Source: CAIXPS01 sp034430115
Lineage (GTDB): Bacteria; Chloroflexota; Anaerolineae; J036; Brachytrichaceae
Length of the DNA: 64,000 bases
NCBI GenBank assembly: GCA_034430115.1
Contig: DAOUFG010000005.1
Coordinates: 3,228 to 67,227, forward strand
Direction of reading: 5' to 3'
The notes beneath the pieces are model-generated. The model ran no database searches. It had not been told where the DNA came from and worked only from the letters and a program-made list of their open reading frames with translations. A program made the translations under genes and the position numbers. Each line of letters begins with the position of its first letter. The stretch's first letter is position 1. This document shows positions 1 through 10,100 of this stretch, piece by piece.

Positions 1-157
1 CCAGATGCTTAACGAGGCCGGGTTGGATATCAGCGTGGAAGAAGCCCTTGCAGCCCTGGCAACGGCAGACGAATTGGCCGACGAAGACCTGAACAAGGTC
101 GCCGGTGGTGACGCGGGCGTCATTCGCTATCCCTATCCGCCGACCACAAATCCGTAA
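1..157 (+). CDS. NHLP/Nif11-type leader peptide precursor, 3' end only
   Basis: The reading frame is open from base 2 to the TAA at 155-157; the 5' end lies outside the window. The visible 51 residues are an acidic helical leader (ELADEDLNKVAGG) ending in a double glycine, then a 15-residue tail, DAGVIRYPYPPTTNP. This is the layout of NHLP/Nif11 leader peptides, which are cut after GG by a C39 peptidase during export; that peptidase transporter is encoded at 1071-3287. The predicted core is rich in Pro and Tyr and has no Cys or Ser, so thioether rings are unlikely. No maturation enzyme is visible here; one could lie upstream. Calling it a leader peptide is well supported by context; the activity of the mature peptide is unknown. 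Confidence 0.8.
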   Translation, partial: QMLNEAGLDISVEEALAALATADELADEDLNKVAGGDAGVIRYPYPPTTNP

Positions 158-236
158 AAAGCGCCGTGCGTGAAACGTATATGCAACTGTGTTTCCAAGG
201 TCTCCAAGTGCGGGGGCCTTGGAACACACATCAAAC

Positions 237-1067
237 ATGAATAAGCCCCTCTATCGACAAGCCGCCCTTGAGCGCCTTTCATCGCCGGAACAACTGGATC
301 GGTTGATGCACATTACACAACCTGCCGGGTGGCTCTCACTCCTGGCCCTAGGGCTGATCGTCCTGGCGGCCATCCTGTGGGGTATCTTCGGCAGCATCCC
401 CGTTCAGGTGACCGGCCAGGGCATTTTGTTGTCGGCAGGGGGCATCCACGACGTCGTTTCGCCGGAAGCAGGCCTACTCATCAGCATGCCGGTGAACGCC
501 GGCGACATCGTCCGGGCGGGACAGATGATCGCCACACTTGACGACGGGAACGGTTCAGCCACGCCGGTGACCAGTCCATACACCGGGCGCGTGTTGGAAA
601 TCAAAGTCGATACTGGCACCTCCGTCGAGCGAGGCACCTCGCTCATCAGCGTCGAAGGGCTGAACCAGCAAGGGCGCGTAGACCTCGTCGCCGTACTCTA
701 CGTCGCTCCGGCGGAAGGCAAAAAGATCCAGACGGGCATGCCGGTGCAAGTGTCGCCCTCCACCGTCAGGCGTGAAGAGTATGGTTACATGCTGGGCCGC
801 GTCACCGCTGTGGGGCAATTTCCTGCCACCTCGCAGGGGATGTTGCGGGTGCTGGGCAACACGGAACTGGTGAAAAGCCTGTCGGCAGGTGGCACGCCCA
901 TCGAAGTCCAGGTTGAACTGGAACGCAGCACGCAGAACGCCAATGGGTATGCCTGGTCATCGCAATCCGGCCCACCAAGCGCCGTCGATAGCGGCACGCT
1001 GTGCGACGCCTGGATCACACTGCGCGAAGAACGCCCCATCAGCCTCGTATTGCCTGCGGTCAAGTGA
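237..1067 (+). CDS. NHLP-system HlyD-like secretion adaptor
   Basis: This is the membrane-fusion/adaptor protein expected to work with the two ABC transporters that follow. The protein (276 aa) begins with a conserved-looking cytoplasmic stretch (ALERLSSPEQLDRLM) typical of the NHLM HlyD family. One membrane segment follows at about residues 32-52, then a biotinyl-lipoyl-like beta-barrel around residues 60-140 containing GDIVRAGQMIATL. An upstream in-frame ATG at 189 exists, but the ATG at 237 matches family N-termini better. Only 3 bases separate it from the next gene, so they are cotranscribed. It probably bridges the inner membrane and cell envelope during peptide export. Confidence 0.87.
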   Translation: MNKPLYRQAALERLSSPEQLDRLMHITQPAGWLSLLALGLIVLAAILWGIFGSIPVQVTGQGILLSAGGIHDVVSPEAGLLISMPVNAGDIVRAGQMIATLDDGNGSATPVTSPYTGRVLEIKVDTGTSVERGTSLISVEGLNQQGRVDLVAVLYVAPAEGKKIQTGMPVQVSPSTVRREEYGYMLGRVTAVGQFPATSQGMLRVLGNTELVKSLSAGGTPIEVQVELERSTQNANGYAWSSQSGPPSAVDSGTLCDAWITLREERPISLVLPAVK

Positions 1068-1070
1068 ATC

Positions 1071-3287
1071 ATGATGGCTCACACGAACGCTGCTCCTCAT
1101 CGACGCGTGCACACGCCCACCCTGCTACAGATGGAGGCGACGGAATGCGGCGCGGCGGCGCTGGGCATGGTGCTGGGGTATTTTGGCCGTCACGTATCGC
1201 TAGAAGAGTTGCGCCTGGCCTGCGGTATCTCACGCGATGGCAGCAAAGCGAGCAACATCGTCCGCGCTGCTCGCCAATATGGCTTGGTCGCTAAAGGCTA
1301 CAAGAAGGAACCGCTCTCGTTGCGCACGCTTCCACTGCCGATGATCGTCTTCTGGAATTTCAACCACTTTGTGGTGGTGGAGGGGTTTGGCAAAGATCGT
1401 GTCTATTTGAACGATCCCGCCTCCGGGCCGCGCACAGTGAACGACGCGGAGTTCGACCAGGCGTTCACCGGCGTCGTTTTAGCCTTCGAGCGAGGGTCGA
1501 ATTTTGTCGCAGGTGGGGCAAGACCCAGCCTGCTCACAGCACTTCAAACGCGCCTGGCCGGCTCGCAGGTTGCGCTCGTCTACGTGGTGTTGGCGGGGCT
1601 GGCGCTCATCATTCCAGGGCTGGTCATCCCCGCCTTCAGCCAGATATTCATAGATCGCTACCTCGTCGGGGGGCTGCACAGATGGATCGGGCCGCTGCTG
1701 GCCGGTATGGCATTGACGGCGTTGCTACGCGCCGCGCTCACCTGGCTTCAGCAATACTATCTGCTCCGCCTGGAAACCAAACTCGCCCTGGCCGGCGCGA
1801 GCCGCTTCTTCTGGCACATTTTGCGCCTACCGATCGAATTTTTCAGCCAGCGTTATGGCGGCGAAATCGGCTCGCGCGTCAACCTGAACGATCGAGTGGC
1901 TGAACTGCTCTCCGGACAACTCGCCACCACGCTCATCAACCTGGCACTAGTAGTGTTTTATGCCGTCTTGATGCTGCAGTATGACGTGACGCTCACCCTG
2001 GTTGGTCTGGGCATCGCCGCCTTGAACATGATCGCGCTTCAGCTCGCCTCACACCGGCGCGTGGACGCTAATCGCGAACAGCTTCAAGAGCGCGCCAAAC
2101 TGACCGGCGCCACCATGAGCGGCTTACAGATGATCGAGACACTGAAAGCCGGCGGTGGCGAATCGGACTTTTTCGCTCGCTGGGCTGGCTACCAGGCGAA
2201 GGTGGTCAATGCGGAACAACGTATGGCGATGGCATCTCAGGTGCTGGCAATCGTCCCGCCGTTTTTAAACGCATTGAACACCATGCTCATCCTGGGCCTG
2301 GGCGGCCTGCGTGTGATGGATGGCGCTCTCAGCATCGGGCAATTGGTCGCCTTCCAAAGCTTGATGGCAAGCTTCGTGGCCCCGGTGAATCAACTGGTGG
2401 AATTGGGCGGCACGTTCCAGGAAGCGCGAGGCGAGATGAGCAGGTTGGATGACGTGCTGCGCTACCCGGCCGACTCGCAGACGGACCAACAGCCAATTGA
2501 GGTTGAGCAAGCCGCATCAAAACTCACCGGCAAACTCGAACTGCGCAACGTGACGTTCGGCTACAACCGCTCGGAACCGCCATTGATCGAGAATTTCTGC
2601 CTGACGCTCAGGCCGGGCGCGCGCGTCGCCCTGGTGGGCGGCAGTGGCAGCGGCAAATCCACCGTCGCCAAGCTGGTCGCCGGGCTTTATGAGCCGTGGG
2701 CGGGCGAAATCCTGTTCGATGACCGCCCGCGCGCCAGCATCCCGCGCAGCGTGTTGAATAACTCACTCGCGATGGTGGACCAGGACATATTTCTTTTTGA
2801 AGGCAGCGTGCGTGAAAATTTGAGCCTGTGGGATTCCACCCTCCCCGAGGCCACTTTAGTTCAGGCGGCCAGGGATGCCGCCGTGCACGAGGAAATCTCC
2901 GCCCGCCCGGCCGGCTACGATGACGTCACGCAGGAGGGCGGGCGCAACTACAGCGGTGGCCAACGCCAACGCCTGGAGATCGCTCGCGCACTGGCCAGTA
3001 ACCCCGCGCTGCTGGTATTAGACGAGGCAACCAGCGCGCTGGACGCCAAGACGGAAAAACTGGTCGACGATCAACTCCGCCGACGCGGTTGCACCTGCCT
3101 GATCATCGCACACCGTCTGAGCACCATACGAGATTGCGACGAGATCATCGTCATGGAAAACGGTCGCGTGATCCAGCGCGGCACACACGAGGAGCTTTTG
3201 CGCGCCAGGCACAGCCCCTATGCATGCCTGATCGAGATGCAGGCCCCGGAGAAGAAATCGCCCCTCGACCTGCTGCAATCGCTATGA
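1071..3287 (+). CDS. NHLP-system peptidase/permease/ATPase ABC transporter
   Basis: A 738-residue bacteriocin-type exporter that both cleaves the leader and exports the peptide. An N-terminal C39 cysteine peptidase (about residues 14-140) has Gln20, Cys26 (MEATECGAAAL), His99 and Asp115 in the expected order. A six-helix ABC membrane domain covers roughly residues 165-450. The ATPase domain has Walker A GGSGSGKST near residue 523, signature SGGQRQR near 626 and Walker B LLVLDEATS near 646. All catalytic residues are intact. The stop overlaps the start of the next gene by ATGA. The substrate is probably the double-glycine peptide encoded at the window start, and possibly others upstream. Confidence 0.93.
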   Translation: MMAHTNAAPHRRVHTPTLLQMEATECGAAALGMVLGYFGRHVSLEELRLACGISRDGSKASNIVRAARQYGLVAKGYKKEPLSLRTLPLPMIVFWNFNHFVVVEGFGKDRVYLNDPASGPRTVNDAEFDQAFTGVVLAFERGSNFVAGGARPSLLTALQTRLAGSQVALVYVVLAGLALIIPGLVIPAFSQIFIDRYLVGGLHRWIGPLLAGMALTALLRAALTWLQQYYLLRLETKLALAGASRFFWHILRLPIEFFSQRYGGEIGSRVNLNDRVAELLSGQLATTLINLALVVFYAVLMLQYDVTLTLVGLGIAALNMIALQLASHRRVDANREQLQERAKLTGATMSGLQMIETLKAGGGESDFFARWAGYQAKVVNAEQRMAMASQVLAIVPPFLNALNTMLILGLGGLRVMDGALSIGQLVAFQSLMASFVAPVNQLVELGGTFQEARGEMSRLDDVLRYPADSQTDQQPIEVEQAASKLTGKLELRNVTFGYNRSEPPLIENFCLTLRPGARVALVGGSGSGKSTVAKLVAGLYEPWAGEILFDDRPRASIPRSVLNNSLAMVDQDIFLFEGSVRENLSLWDSTLPEATLVQAARDAAVHEEISARPAGYDDVTQEGGRNYSGGQRQRLEIARALASNPALLVLDEATSALDAKTEKLVDDQLRRRGCTCLIIAHRLSTIRDCDEIIVMENGRVIQRGTHEELLRARHSPYACLIEMQAPEKKSPLDLLQSL

Positions 3288-6200
3288 CCGAGGCATGCGA
3301 ACCCGATGAAGGAGCTATGGAAACCCAGCAGCACATGGATAACCGCGCCAACGCAACAACAGAAACGGCCAGTTCGGCAAGCGAACTGCTGATGCTACGG
3401 CTGCGCTACCGCGAGTCGAAGCTCGTTCACGCCGCCGGCAATACCCCTCTTCTGCTGACGGATAAGCAAATGGCCTGGATCGTCTACACGGGCCGGCTGG
3501 ATATCTTCATGGCGCCGTTCGACGCTCCGCTTGGCTGCGTGTCCGGCGCTCAACGGCATCTGTTTCGTGTGCAGGCCGCGCAGGCTGTATTTGGCACCGG
3601 CTTACCCGGCGGCGCTCACAGCATCGTCCTTCTCGCCGTGGGCGACCCTGGCACACAGCTCTTGCAGGTGAAGCGCACCACGTTACAGACGCTGGCGCAA
3701 GATGCCGCATTTACCGAGCCGATCACCACCCTGCTTGATGGGTGGATCACCGGGTTCTCCGAGAGCATCGCTGCCGGGCAGAACATGCCACGAGAAGTAA
3801 CGTTGATCGAGCCTAAGGGCACCTTTCACCTGGCCCCAGGCCAGACTGCGCATCCCGGCCATTCGATCGTGTGGGTGAAGCCGGCAACCGGGGCTGCCAC
3901 ATTCATGAACACCCAGGCGCCCTTGCCGGCAGAGAGCTATTTCCCATTCTCAGGTCGCACCTGGCTACAGTCGTCAGATGCCAGCCAGTTCCATGCCGCA
4001 AGCACCCCAGTCTATCTCAGCCAGGATCAGACCTGGCTGGGCCTGAATCACTTTCACCAACTGGCGTTACAGTGCATCCAGCGTAGCGCCAAGCAAGCCG
4101 AGCAAGAAGAGCACCTACGCTGGCAAAACCGCGTTGCCTCAGATCGACGCCAGGTGACAAGTGCTATGGCGCGCTTGGCAGCCACTCTGAAACCACGCAC
4201 CGCCACCTATCTTAGCGAGGAACTGAAGGATACCGACCCGCTCTGGGTAGCTTGCCAATGGCTGGGACAGGCCATGGGCATCACGTTGCAGCCGCCCTAC
4301 AAACGTTCCGGTCAACCTTTAAAGGACCCGATTGGAGAAATTGCGCGCGCATCGCACATCCGCATCCGGCAGGTGATGCTGCGCGATGATTGGTGGCGCC
4401 ACGATGATGGTCCGTTGCTGGCCTACCTGACAAAACCCCTCAACGCACAAACGGAGGCTCCCGCCCAGCCAAACGAAGGGCGACCGGTAGCGCTGGTGCC
4501 AGGCGCCGGCCAACGCCGCAGAGGAAGCGCCGCCTATAACATGCTGGACCCTATCGCCCAAACCAGCACGCCCGTCACGGCATCCGTCGCCGCACTCATT
4601 TCACCTTTGGCGCACGTTTTCTATCGCCCGCTGCCCAACCGTTCACCCAGCGGGCCGGACTTATTCAAACAGAGCCTGCGCGGCAGCCGGCAGGACGTGG
4701 CTTCCCTTGTGCTGGCTGGTCTGGCGATGGGCATATTAGGGCTCATCGTCCCGCTTTTGACGGGCATTCTGTTCGACCAGGTCATCCCCAGCGTGCAAAG
4801 GAGCCAAATGCTACAGCTTTGCCTGGGGCTCCTGGTGGGTGCGGTGGCGGTTGCCATGTTCCAGTTGGTGCGCAACATTGCCGTCCTGCGCCTGGAAAGC
4901 AACCTCACCTCCTGGATGCAGGCTGCCATCTGCGACAGGCTCTTGCGGCTGCCGGCGGCCTTCTTTCGCCAATATGCGGCCGGCGACCTGGCCGAACGGG
5001 TATTGGCGATGGGCAGCCTGGGCCAAATCATCTCCGAGGCGGCCATTTCGTCGGTGCTGTCGGGCGTGTTCTCCATATTCAGCCTGGGGTTGCTTGTGTA
5101 CTACGCTCCCGGCCTGGCCTGGGGGGCGCTGGGGGTCATGCTCCTCTTTGGGAGCATCATCGCCTGCGCCGGATACAGGCAGGCCCAACTTGCCAAGCGG
5201 CTCCATCGCATCCAATCACACCTGACGGGGCTCGTGTTGCAATTCGTCACGGGCATCGCCAAGTTCCGCGCATCTGGCGCCGAAAGCCGTGCCTATGCAC
5301 GTTGGGCCAGAGAGTTCAGCCAGCAAAGGCAGGTCGCTTTCCAATCTCACCTGATGGGTAGTTACTTGCAGGCGCTTCAGGCGGCCTACCCCGTCCTGGC
5401 GCTGCTGGTCGTCTTTGGGCTGGTCAGCCTGGCGGGCGACGCCGGGGGCACGCTTTCCACCGGCACATTTCTGGCCTTTAATGCCGCGCTCAGCCAGCTC
5501 CTGGCAGCCAGCCTGGCACTCGCGTCGGCGGCCAATTCGATCCTGCGGGCTATTCCCGTCTACGAGGGCATCAAACCCATTTTGCAGACGCCCCCCGAAA
5601 CAGATCTCGCTAAGGCAGACCCTGGCATTTTGAGCGGTGAGATCGAAATCAGCCATATCAGTTTCCGCTATCAGAAGGACGCTCCGTCCGTGCTGGACGA
5701 TATTTCGCTGCACATCCGCCCAGGCGAGTTCGTGGCAATCGTCGGCCCTTCCGGCTGCGGCAAATCCACCCTGTTGCGGCTGCTGCTCAAATTCGAATCG
5801 CCCCAGGCAGGTGCCATTTACCTCGATGGTCAGGACCTGGGCCGATTGGACGTAGAAGCGGTGCGCCGCCAAATGGGCGTGGTGCTGCAAGATGGTAAAT
5901 TAAGCGCCGGCAGCATTTTGAGCAACATCATCGGCTCCTCGACGTTAACCCAGGAGGACGCCTTGGAAGCCACCCGGCTGGTGGGCTTGAAGCAGGATAT
6001 CGAGCAAATGCCGATGGGCCTGCACACCGTCCTGAGCGCAGGCGGCGGGAACCTCTCGGGCGGGCAACGCCAGCGGCTGCTCATCGCGCGGGCGATTGTG
6101 AGCAGGCCGCGCATCTTGCTATTCGACGAAGCCACCAGCGCATTAGACAACCCCAACCAGTCACTCGTCAGCGCCAGCCTGGAGCAACTGAACGCCACGC

Positions 6201-6352
6201 GAGTCGTCATCGCGCATCGCCTGAGCACCATCGTGAACGCCGACTGCATCTACGTCTTTGAGGGCGGGGAGATCGTCCAGAGCGGCACCTATTCAGAGTT
6301 AATCAACCAACGCGGGCCTTTCGCCGAGTTGGCGAAACGCCAGCAAGCCTAG
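3284..6352 (+). CDS. NHLP-system second ABC transporter (permease-ATPase)
   Basis: A 1022-residue ABC half-transporter of the NHLM ABC2 type, which pairs with the C39 transporter. The start at 3284 overlaps the preceding stop (ATGA). The first 450 residues lack a C39 peptidase and form the long accessory region typical of the family. The membrane domain lies at about 455-740. The ATPase has Walker A GPSGCGKST near residue 820, LSGGQRQR near 924 and ILLFDEATS near 944, so it should be catalytically competent. The reading frame is open further upstream to 3089, but that part runs through the preceding gene and is not expected to be translated. Likely forms a heteromeric exporter with its neighbour. 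Confidence 0.9.
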   Translation: MTEACEPDEGAMETQQHMDNRANATTETASSASELLMLRLRYRESKLVHAAGNTPLLLTDKQMAWIVYTGRLDIFMAPFDAPLGCVSGAQRHLFRVQAAQAVFGTGLPGGAHSIVLLAVGDPGTQLLQVKRTTLQTLAQDAAFTEPITTLLDGWITGFSESIAAGQNMPREVTLIEPKGTFHLAPGQTAHPGHSIVWVKPATGAATFMNTQAPLPAESYFPFSGRTWLQSSDASQFHAASTPVYLSQDQTWLGLNHFHQLALQCIQRSAKQAEQEEHLRWQNRVASDRRQVTSAMARLAATLKPRTATYLSEELKDTDPLWVACQWLGQAMGITLQPPYKRSGQPLKDPIGEIARASHIRIRQVMLRDDWWRHDDGPLLAYLTKPLNAQTEAPAQPNEGRPVALVPGAGQRRRGSAAYNMLDPIAQTSTPVTASVAALISPLAHVFYRPLPNRSPSGPDLFKQSLRGSRQDVASLVLAGLAMGILGLIVPLLTGILFDQVIPSVQRSQMLQLCLGLLVGAVAVAMFQLVRNIAVLRLESNLTSWMQAAICDRLLRLPAAFFRQYAAGDLAERVLAMGSLGQIISEAAISSVLSGVFSIFSLGLLVYYAPGLAWGALGVMLLFGSIIACAGYRQAQLAKRLHRIQSHLTGLVLQFVTGIAKFRASGAESRAYARWAREFSQQRQVAFQSHLMGSYLQALQAAYPVLALLVVFGLVSLAGDAGGTLSTGTFLAFNAALSQLLAASLALASAANSILRAIPVYEGIKPILQTPPETDLAKADPGILSGEIEISHISFRYQKDAPSVLDDISLHIRPGEFVAIVGPSGCGKSTLLRLLLKFESPQAGAIYLDGQDLGRLDVEAVRRQMGVVLQDGKLSAGSILSNIIGSSTLTQEDALEATRLVGLKQDIEQMPMGLHTVLSAGGGNLSGGQRQRLLIARAIVSRPRILLFDEATSALDNPNQSLVSASLEQLNATRVVIAHRLSTIVNADCIYVFEGGEIVQSGTYSELINQRGPFAELAKRQQA

Positions 6353-6379
6353 GCCCGGCATCATGTAAAGGGAAACGCT

Positions 6380-7135
6380 ATGTCCAAAATCATCTCGGTT
6401 CACTCGTTTCGCGGCGGGACCGGTAAATCGAACTCGACCGCGAACCTTGCTACGCTGCTCGCCATCGAAGGCTACCGGATCGGCGTCGTCGATACCGACA
6501 TCCAATCGCCGGGGATTCACGTCCTCTTTGGCCTGGATGAAAGCAAGATGACACATTCGCTCAACGACTACCTGTGGGGTAAATGCGAGATTCAGGAGAC
6601 TGCCCACGACGTGACGCCTAACCTGGGCGCCAGCGTGCGTGGGCACGTCTACCTGGTACCCTCCAGCCTGAAGCCGGGCGAAATTGCGCGCGTCTTGCGC
6701 GAGGGCTACGACGTCAGCATGCTCAACGATGGCTTTCACAACCTGATACGCGCGTTGAACCTGGACGTGCTGATGATCGACACGCACCCCGGGCTGAACG
6801 AAGAGACGCTGCTTTCCATCGCCATTTCCGACGTGCTGGTCATCATCATGCGTCCCGACCAGCAAGACTACCAGGGCACTGGCGTCACAGTGGAAGTGGC
6901 GCGCAAGCTGGGTGTGCCGCGTATGCAGATCATCGTGAACAAGGTGCCGGCGGTCTTCCCGGTCGCCGAGGTGAAGGCCCGCACTCAGGATACCTACCAG
7001 GTTGAGATTGCAGCCGTGCTGCCTCATTCCGACGACATGATGGCCCTGGCAAGCGGCGGTATCTTCGCGACACGTTACCCCGACCATCCCATCACGGCAT
7101 CGCTCAGACAGGTGGCCAGGCAATTGCTCATCTAA
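6380..7135 (+). CDS. ParA/MinD-family ATPase
   Basis: A 251-residue deviant-Walker P-loop ATPase. FRGGTGKS at about residues 10-17 is the KGGxGKS-type loop with Arg in the usual first Lys position; the signature lysine just before the final Ser is present. VVDTDIQSPGIHV (about 35-47) gives the switch Asp, and LMIDTHPG (about 131-138) the Walker B. Proteins of this type position cargo or control partners by ATP-dependent membrane or DNA association. It lies 27 bases after the export genes and 38 bases before a hybrid kinase, so it is probably in the same transcript. Its role here is unknown; placing secretion machinery or gating the kinase are both possible. Confidence 0.85.
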   Translation: MSKIISVHSFRGGTGKSNSTANLATLLAIEGYRIGVVDTDIQSPGIHVLFGLDESKMTHSLNDYLWGKCEIQETAHDVTPNLGASVRGHVYLVPSSLKPGEIARVLREGYDVSMLNDGFHNLIRALNLDVLMIDTHPGLNEETLLSIAISDVLVIIMRPDQQDYQGTGVTVEVARKLGVPRMQIIVNKVPAVFPVAEVKARTQDTYQVEIAAVLPHSDDMMALASGGIFATRYPDHPITASLRQVARQLLI

Positions 7136-7173
7136 GCGCTTGCACAGACCACCCCATGCTTAACGGAGACAAG

Positions 7174-10100
7174 ATGAAAAAATTCCATGCACCTTTGATA
7201 ACCAGCGACATCGAAGCTTCGCTCAGCCAGTGGCGCCATCGCGTCCTGGATTCCATCATCACTTTCGGATGCATCATCGGGTTGCCGGCAATTGGCTTCA
7301 TTTTGTACGATCTCAGCCACAACTGGAACAACTGGCCGGTGATGGGGATCGTCATCCTCTATGGGCTACTGGTTGCGTTGGGCCTCATCCGCAAGATGGA
7401 TCAGCGCCTGCGCAGTTGCGGCGTGCTGTTCATCTTCTACGTCATTGGCATCATCGGCTTTGCGCGGGGCGGGCTGGCCGGCTCCGGGCGTATCTTCATG
7501 CTTACGCTGCCGGTCATCGCCCTCATCCTGCTAAGCGTGCGGGCGGGCATTCTGATGACGGTGCTCAGCATCCTCACCACGGTGGTTTTTGCCATCCTGG
7601 CGCAGGCAGGCGCGCTCCAGGGCTGGTTGATCTACCAGGAAAACCCGGTCACCCTCTATAGCTGGGCCGCCGAGGGAACCTACACCATCGTGCTCATGAT
7701 CGCCGTCATGGCACTTTTGATTCTCTTCCACCGCTTCCAGGTGAAGACGCTGGAAAGCGAGCATCGCAACGCCAACGAATTGAAACAGGCACATGAACTG
7801 TTGGAGGAGCAAAACCGAACCCTGGAAGCGCGCGTCGAGCAACGCACGACCGAACTGGAACAGGCCATACAACAGGCGCAGGAATCTCACGCTTCAATCG
7901 AACAGGCGAATCACGAGAAAGACGACATGATCAACGGGTTCCGGGCCGTGCTGGACGCCATTGATTTCGGCATCTTGCTGATGGGCCCGGATTTGCGCAC
8001 CCTGATCGGCAACCGTGCTCTATGTGATATGTGGAAGCTGCCCGAAGAATTGGTGATGCACGGCGCTACGATGGCCGACCTGCTGAACTACAACCGCGAT
8101 AGTGGGCTATATGACATCCCGCGCGACGAATGGGAAGCCTATGTCAGGCAGCGTGAGGCGGCTGTCAACGCCGGAGACATCCCACCCACCCAGTTCCGCA
8201 GAGGCGACGGGCGCATCTTCAAATTCCAAGGCATGATCCTCCCGGGCGGCGGGCGCATGCTCACCTATTACGACATCACCGACCTGGTGCGCCAAAACGA
8301 GTACCTGGCCGCGTTGCACGATACGACGCTAGGGCTGGTCAGCCGGCTCAACATCCAGGACCTGCTGCAAACGCTGGTCTCGCGCGCCGGACAATTGTTG
8401 GATACGCCACACGGCTTTGTCTACGTGCTCGAACAAAGCGGCGCTCGCATCGAATGTCAGGTGGGTGTTGGAGGGCTGGAGTCATCCGTCGGCCTGCGAC
8501 TAAAAAAGGGCGAAGGACTGGCCGGGAAAGTCTGGCAGACGGGCACACCGCTCGTGATTGAAGACTACGACGCCTGGGCCGGACGCTCCGCTCAATTCAG
8601 CAAATCCCAGATACGGGCCATTGCCGGCGTGCCACTTAAATCAAACGACCAAATCGTAGGGGTATTGGGCGTCGCCCGCAGCATCAATTCCAACCAATCC
8701 TTCAGCGCCGACGAATTGGAGCTATTGAACCGTTTTGCTCAACTCGCATCGGTGGCGCTGGGGAATGCGCAGTTGTATCAACAAGTGCAGCAGGAAAAAC
8801 AATACCTGGAATCATTGTTGCTGAATAGCCCGACGGCCATCGTCGTATTCGACTTGCACTCCAACATCACGGCCTGGAACCCGGCAGCCTCGCGTTTGTT
8901 TGGCTATAGCTCGGCCGAAGCCGTCGGGCAACCGATCAACGAATTGATCGCAAAGGCAGACAACATACAAATGGAGGCGCAAGCCAACATGCACCAGGCG
9001 GTGCAAGGCAAAATGCTGCACACCATCACCCAACGCACCCACAAAGATGGTCACTTGATCGACATCGAGCTGTATGCCGTGCCAACCATCCTGGAGGGCA
9101 GGCAAACCGGCACACTGGCCATTTACCACGACATCACCGAGCTACAGCGCGCCCGCCAGGAGGCCGAAGCCGCCACACAAGCAAAGAGCGCCTTCCTGGC
9201 CACCATGAGCCACGAAATCCGCACGCCGATGAACGCCGTCATCGGCATGACGGGGCTGCTGCTCGATACGCCGTTGACGCCCGAGCAGCGCGAGTTTGCC
9301 GAAACGATACGCCAAAGCGGCGATGCGTTACTCACCATCATCAACGACATCCTGGACTTCTCGAAGATCGAAGCCGGGCGTATGGAACTGGAAAGCCAGC
9401 CTTTCGACCTGCGCGAGTGCCTGGACAGCGCGATCGACCTGTTGGCACCCCAGGCGACCAAGAAGGGGCTGAACCTGGCGTGCGTGGTGAACCCCGACGT
9501 GCCCACGGCCATCGTGGGCGACGTGACGCGCTTGCGCCAGGTGTTCGTGAATCTACTCGGGAATGCCGTCAAGTTCACACCGACCGGCGAGGTGGTGCTT
9601 TCGGCTCAGGCGCAAGTGCAACAACAGCCCCAGCCACTGATCGGCGACACATCGGCGGCGCCCGCCACCTACCAATTGCACTTCTCAATTCACGATACGG
9701 GCATCGGCATCCCGCGCGAACGGGTGGATCGTTTGTTCAAGTCGTTCAGCCAGGTGGATATTTCCACTTCGCGCCGTTTCGGCGGTACAGGATTGGGGCT
9801 GGCAATCAGCAAGCGCCTGGCGGAGTTGATGGGCGGGACCATGTGGGCCGAGAGCGAGGGCGTGTCCGGCAAGGGTAGCACGTTCCACTTTACCATCCTG
9901 GCGCAAGACGCTCCTGCACTATCGACACATGCCTACCTGCGCCAGGTGCAACCCGGCCTGGCAGGCAAACGCGTGCTGATTGTGGACGATAACCCCACCA
10001 ACCGCCGCATCGTGTCGCTACAAACACAAGCCTGGGGCATGATTCCCCACGAGACAGGCACACCCCACGAAGCGCTGGGCTGGGTGCGCCGGGGAGACCC

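Noticed and set aside
3089..3283. 5' extension of the second ABC transporter frame
   Set aside because: It lies inside the preceding ATPase gene in another frame and has an unnatural basic composition; the ATGA overlap at 3284 is the natural start.
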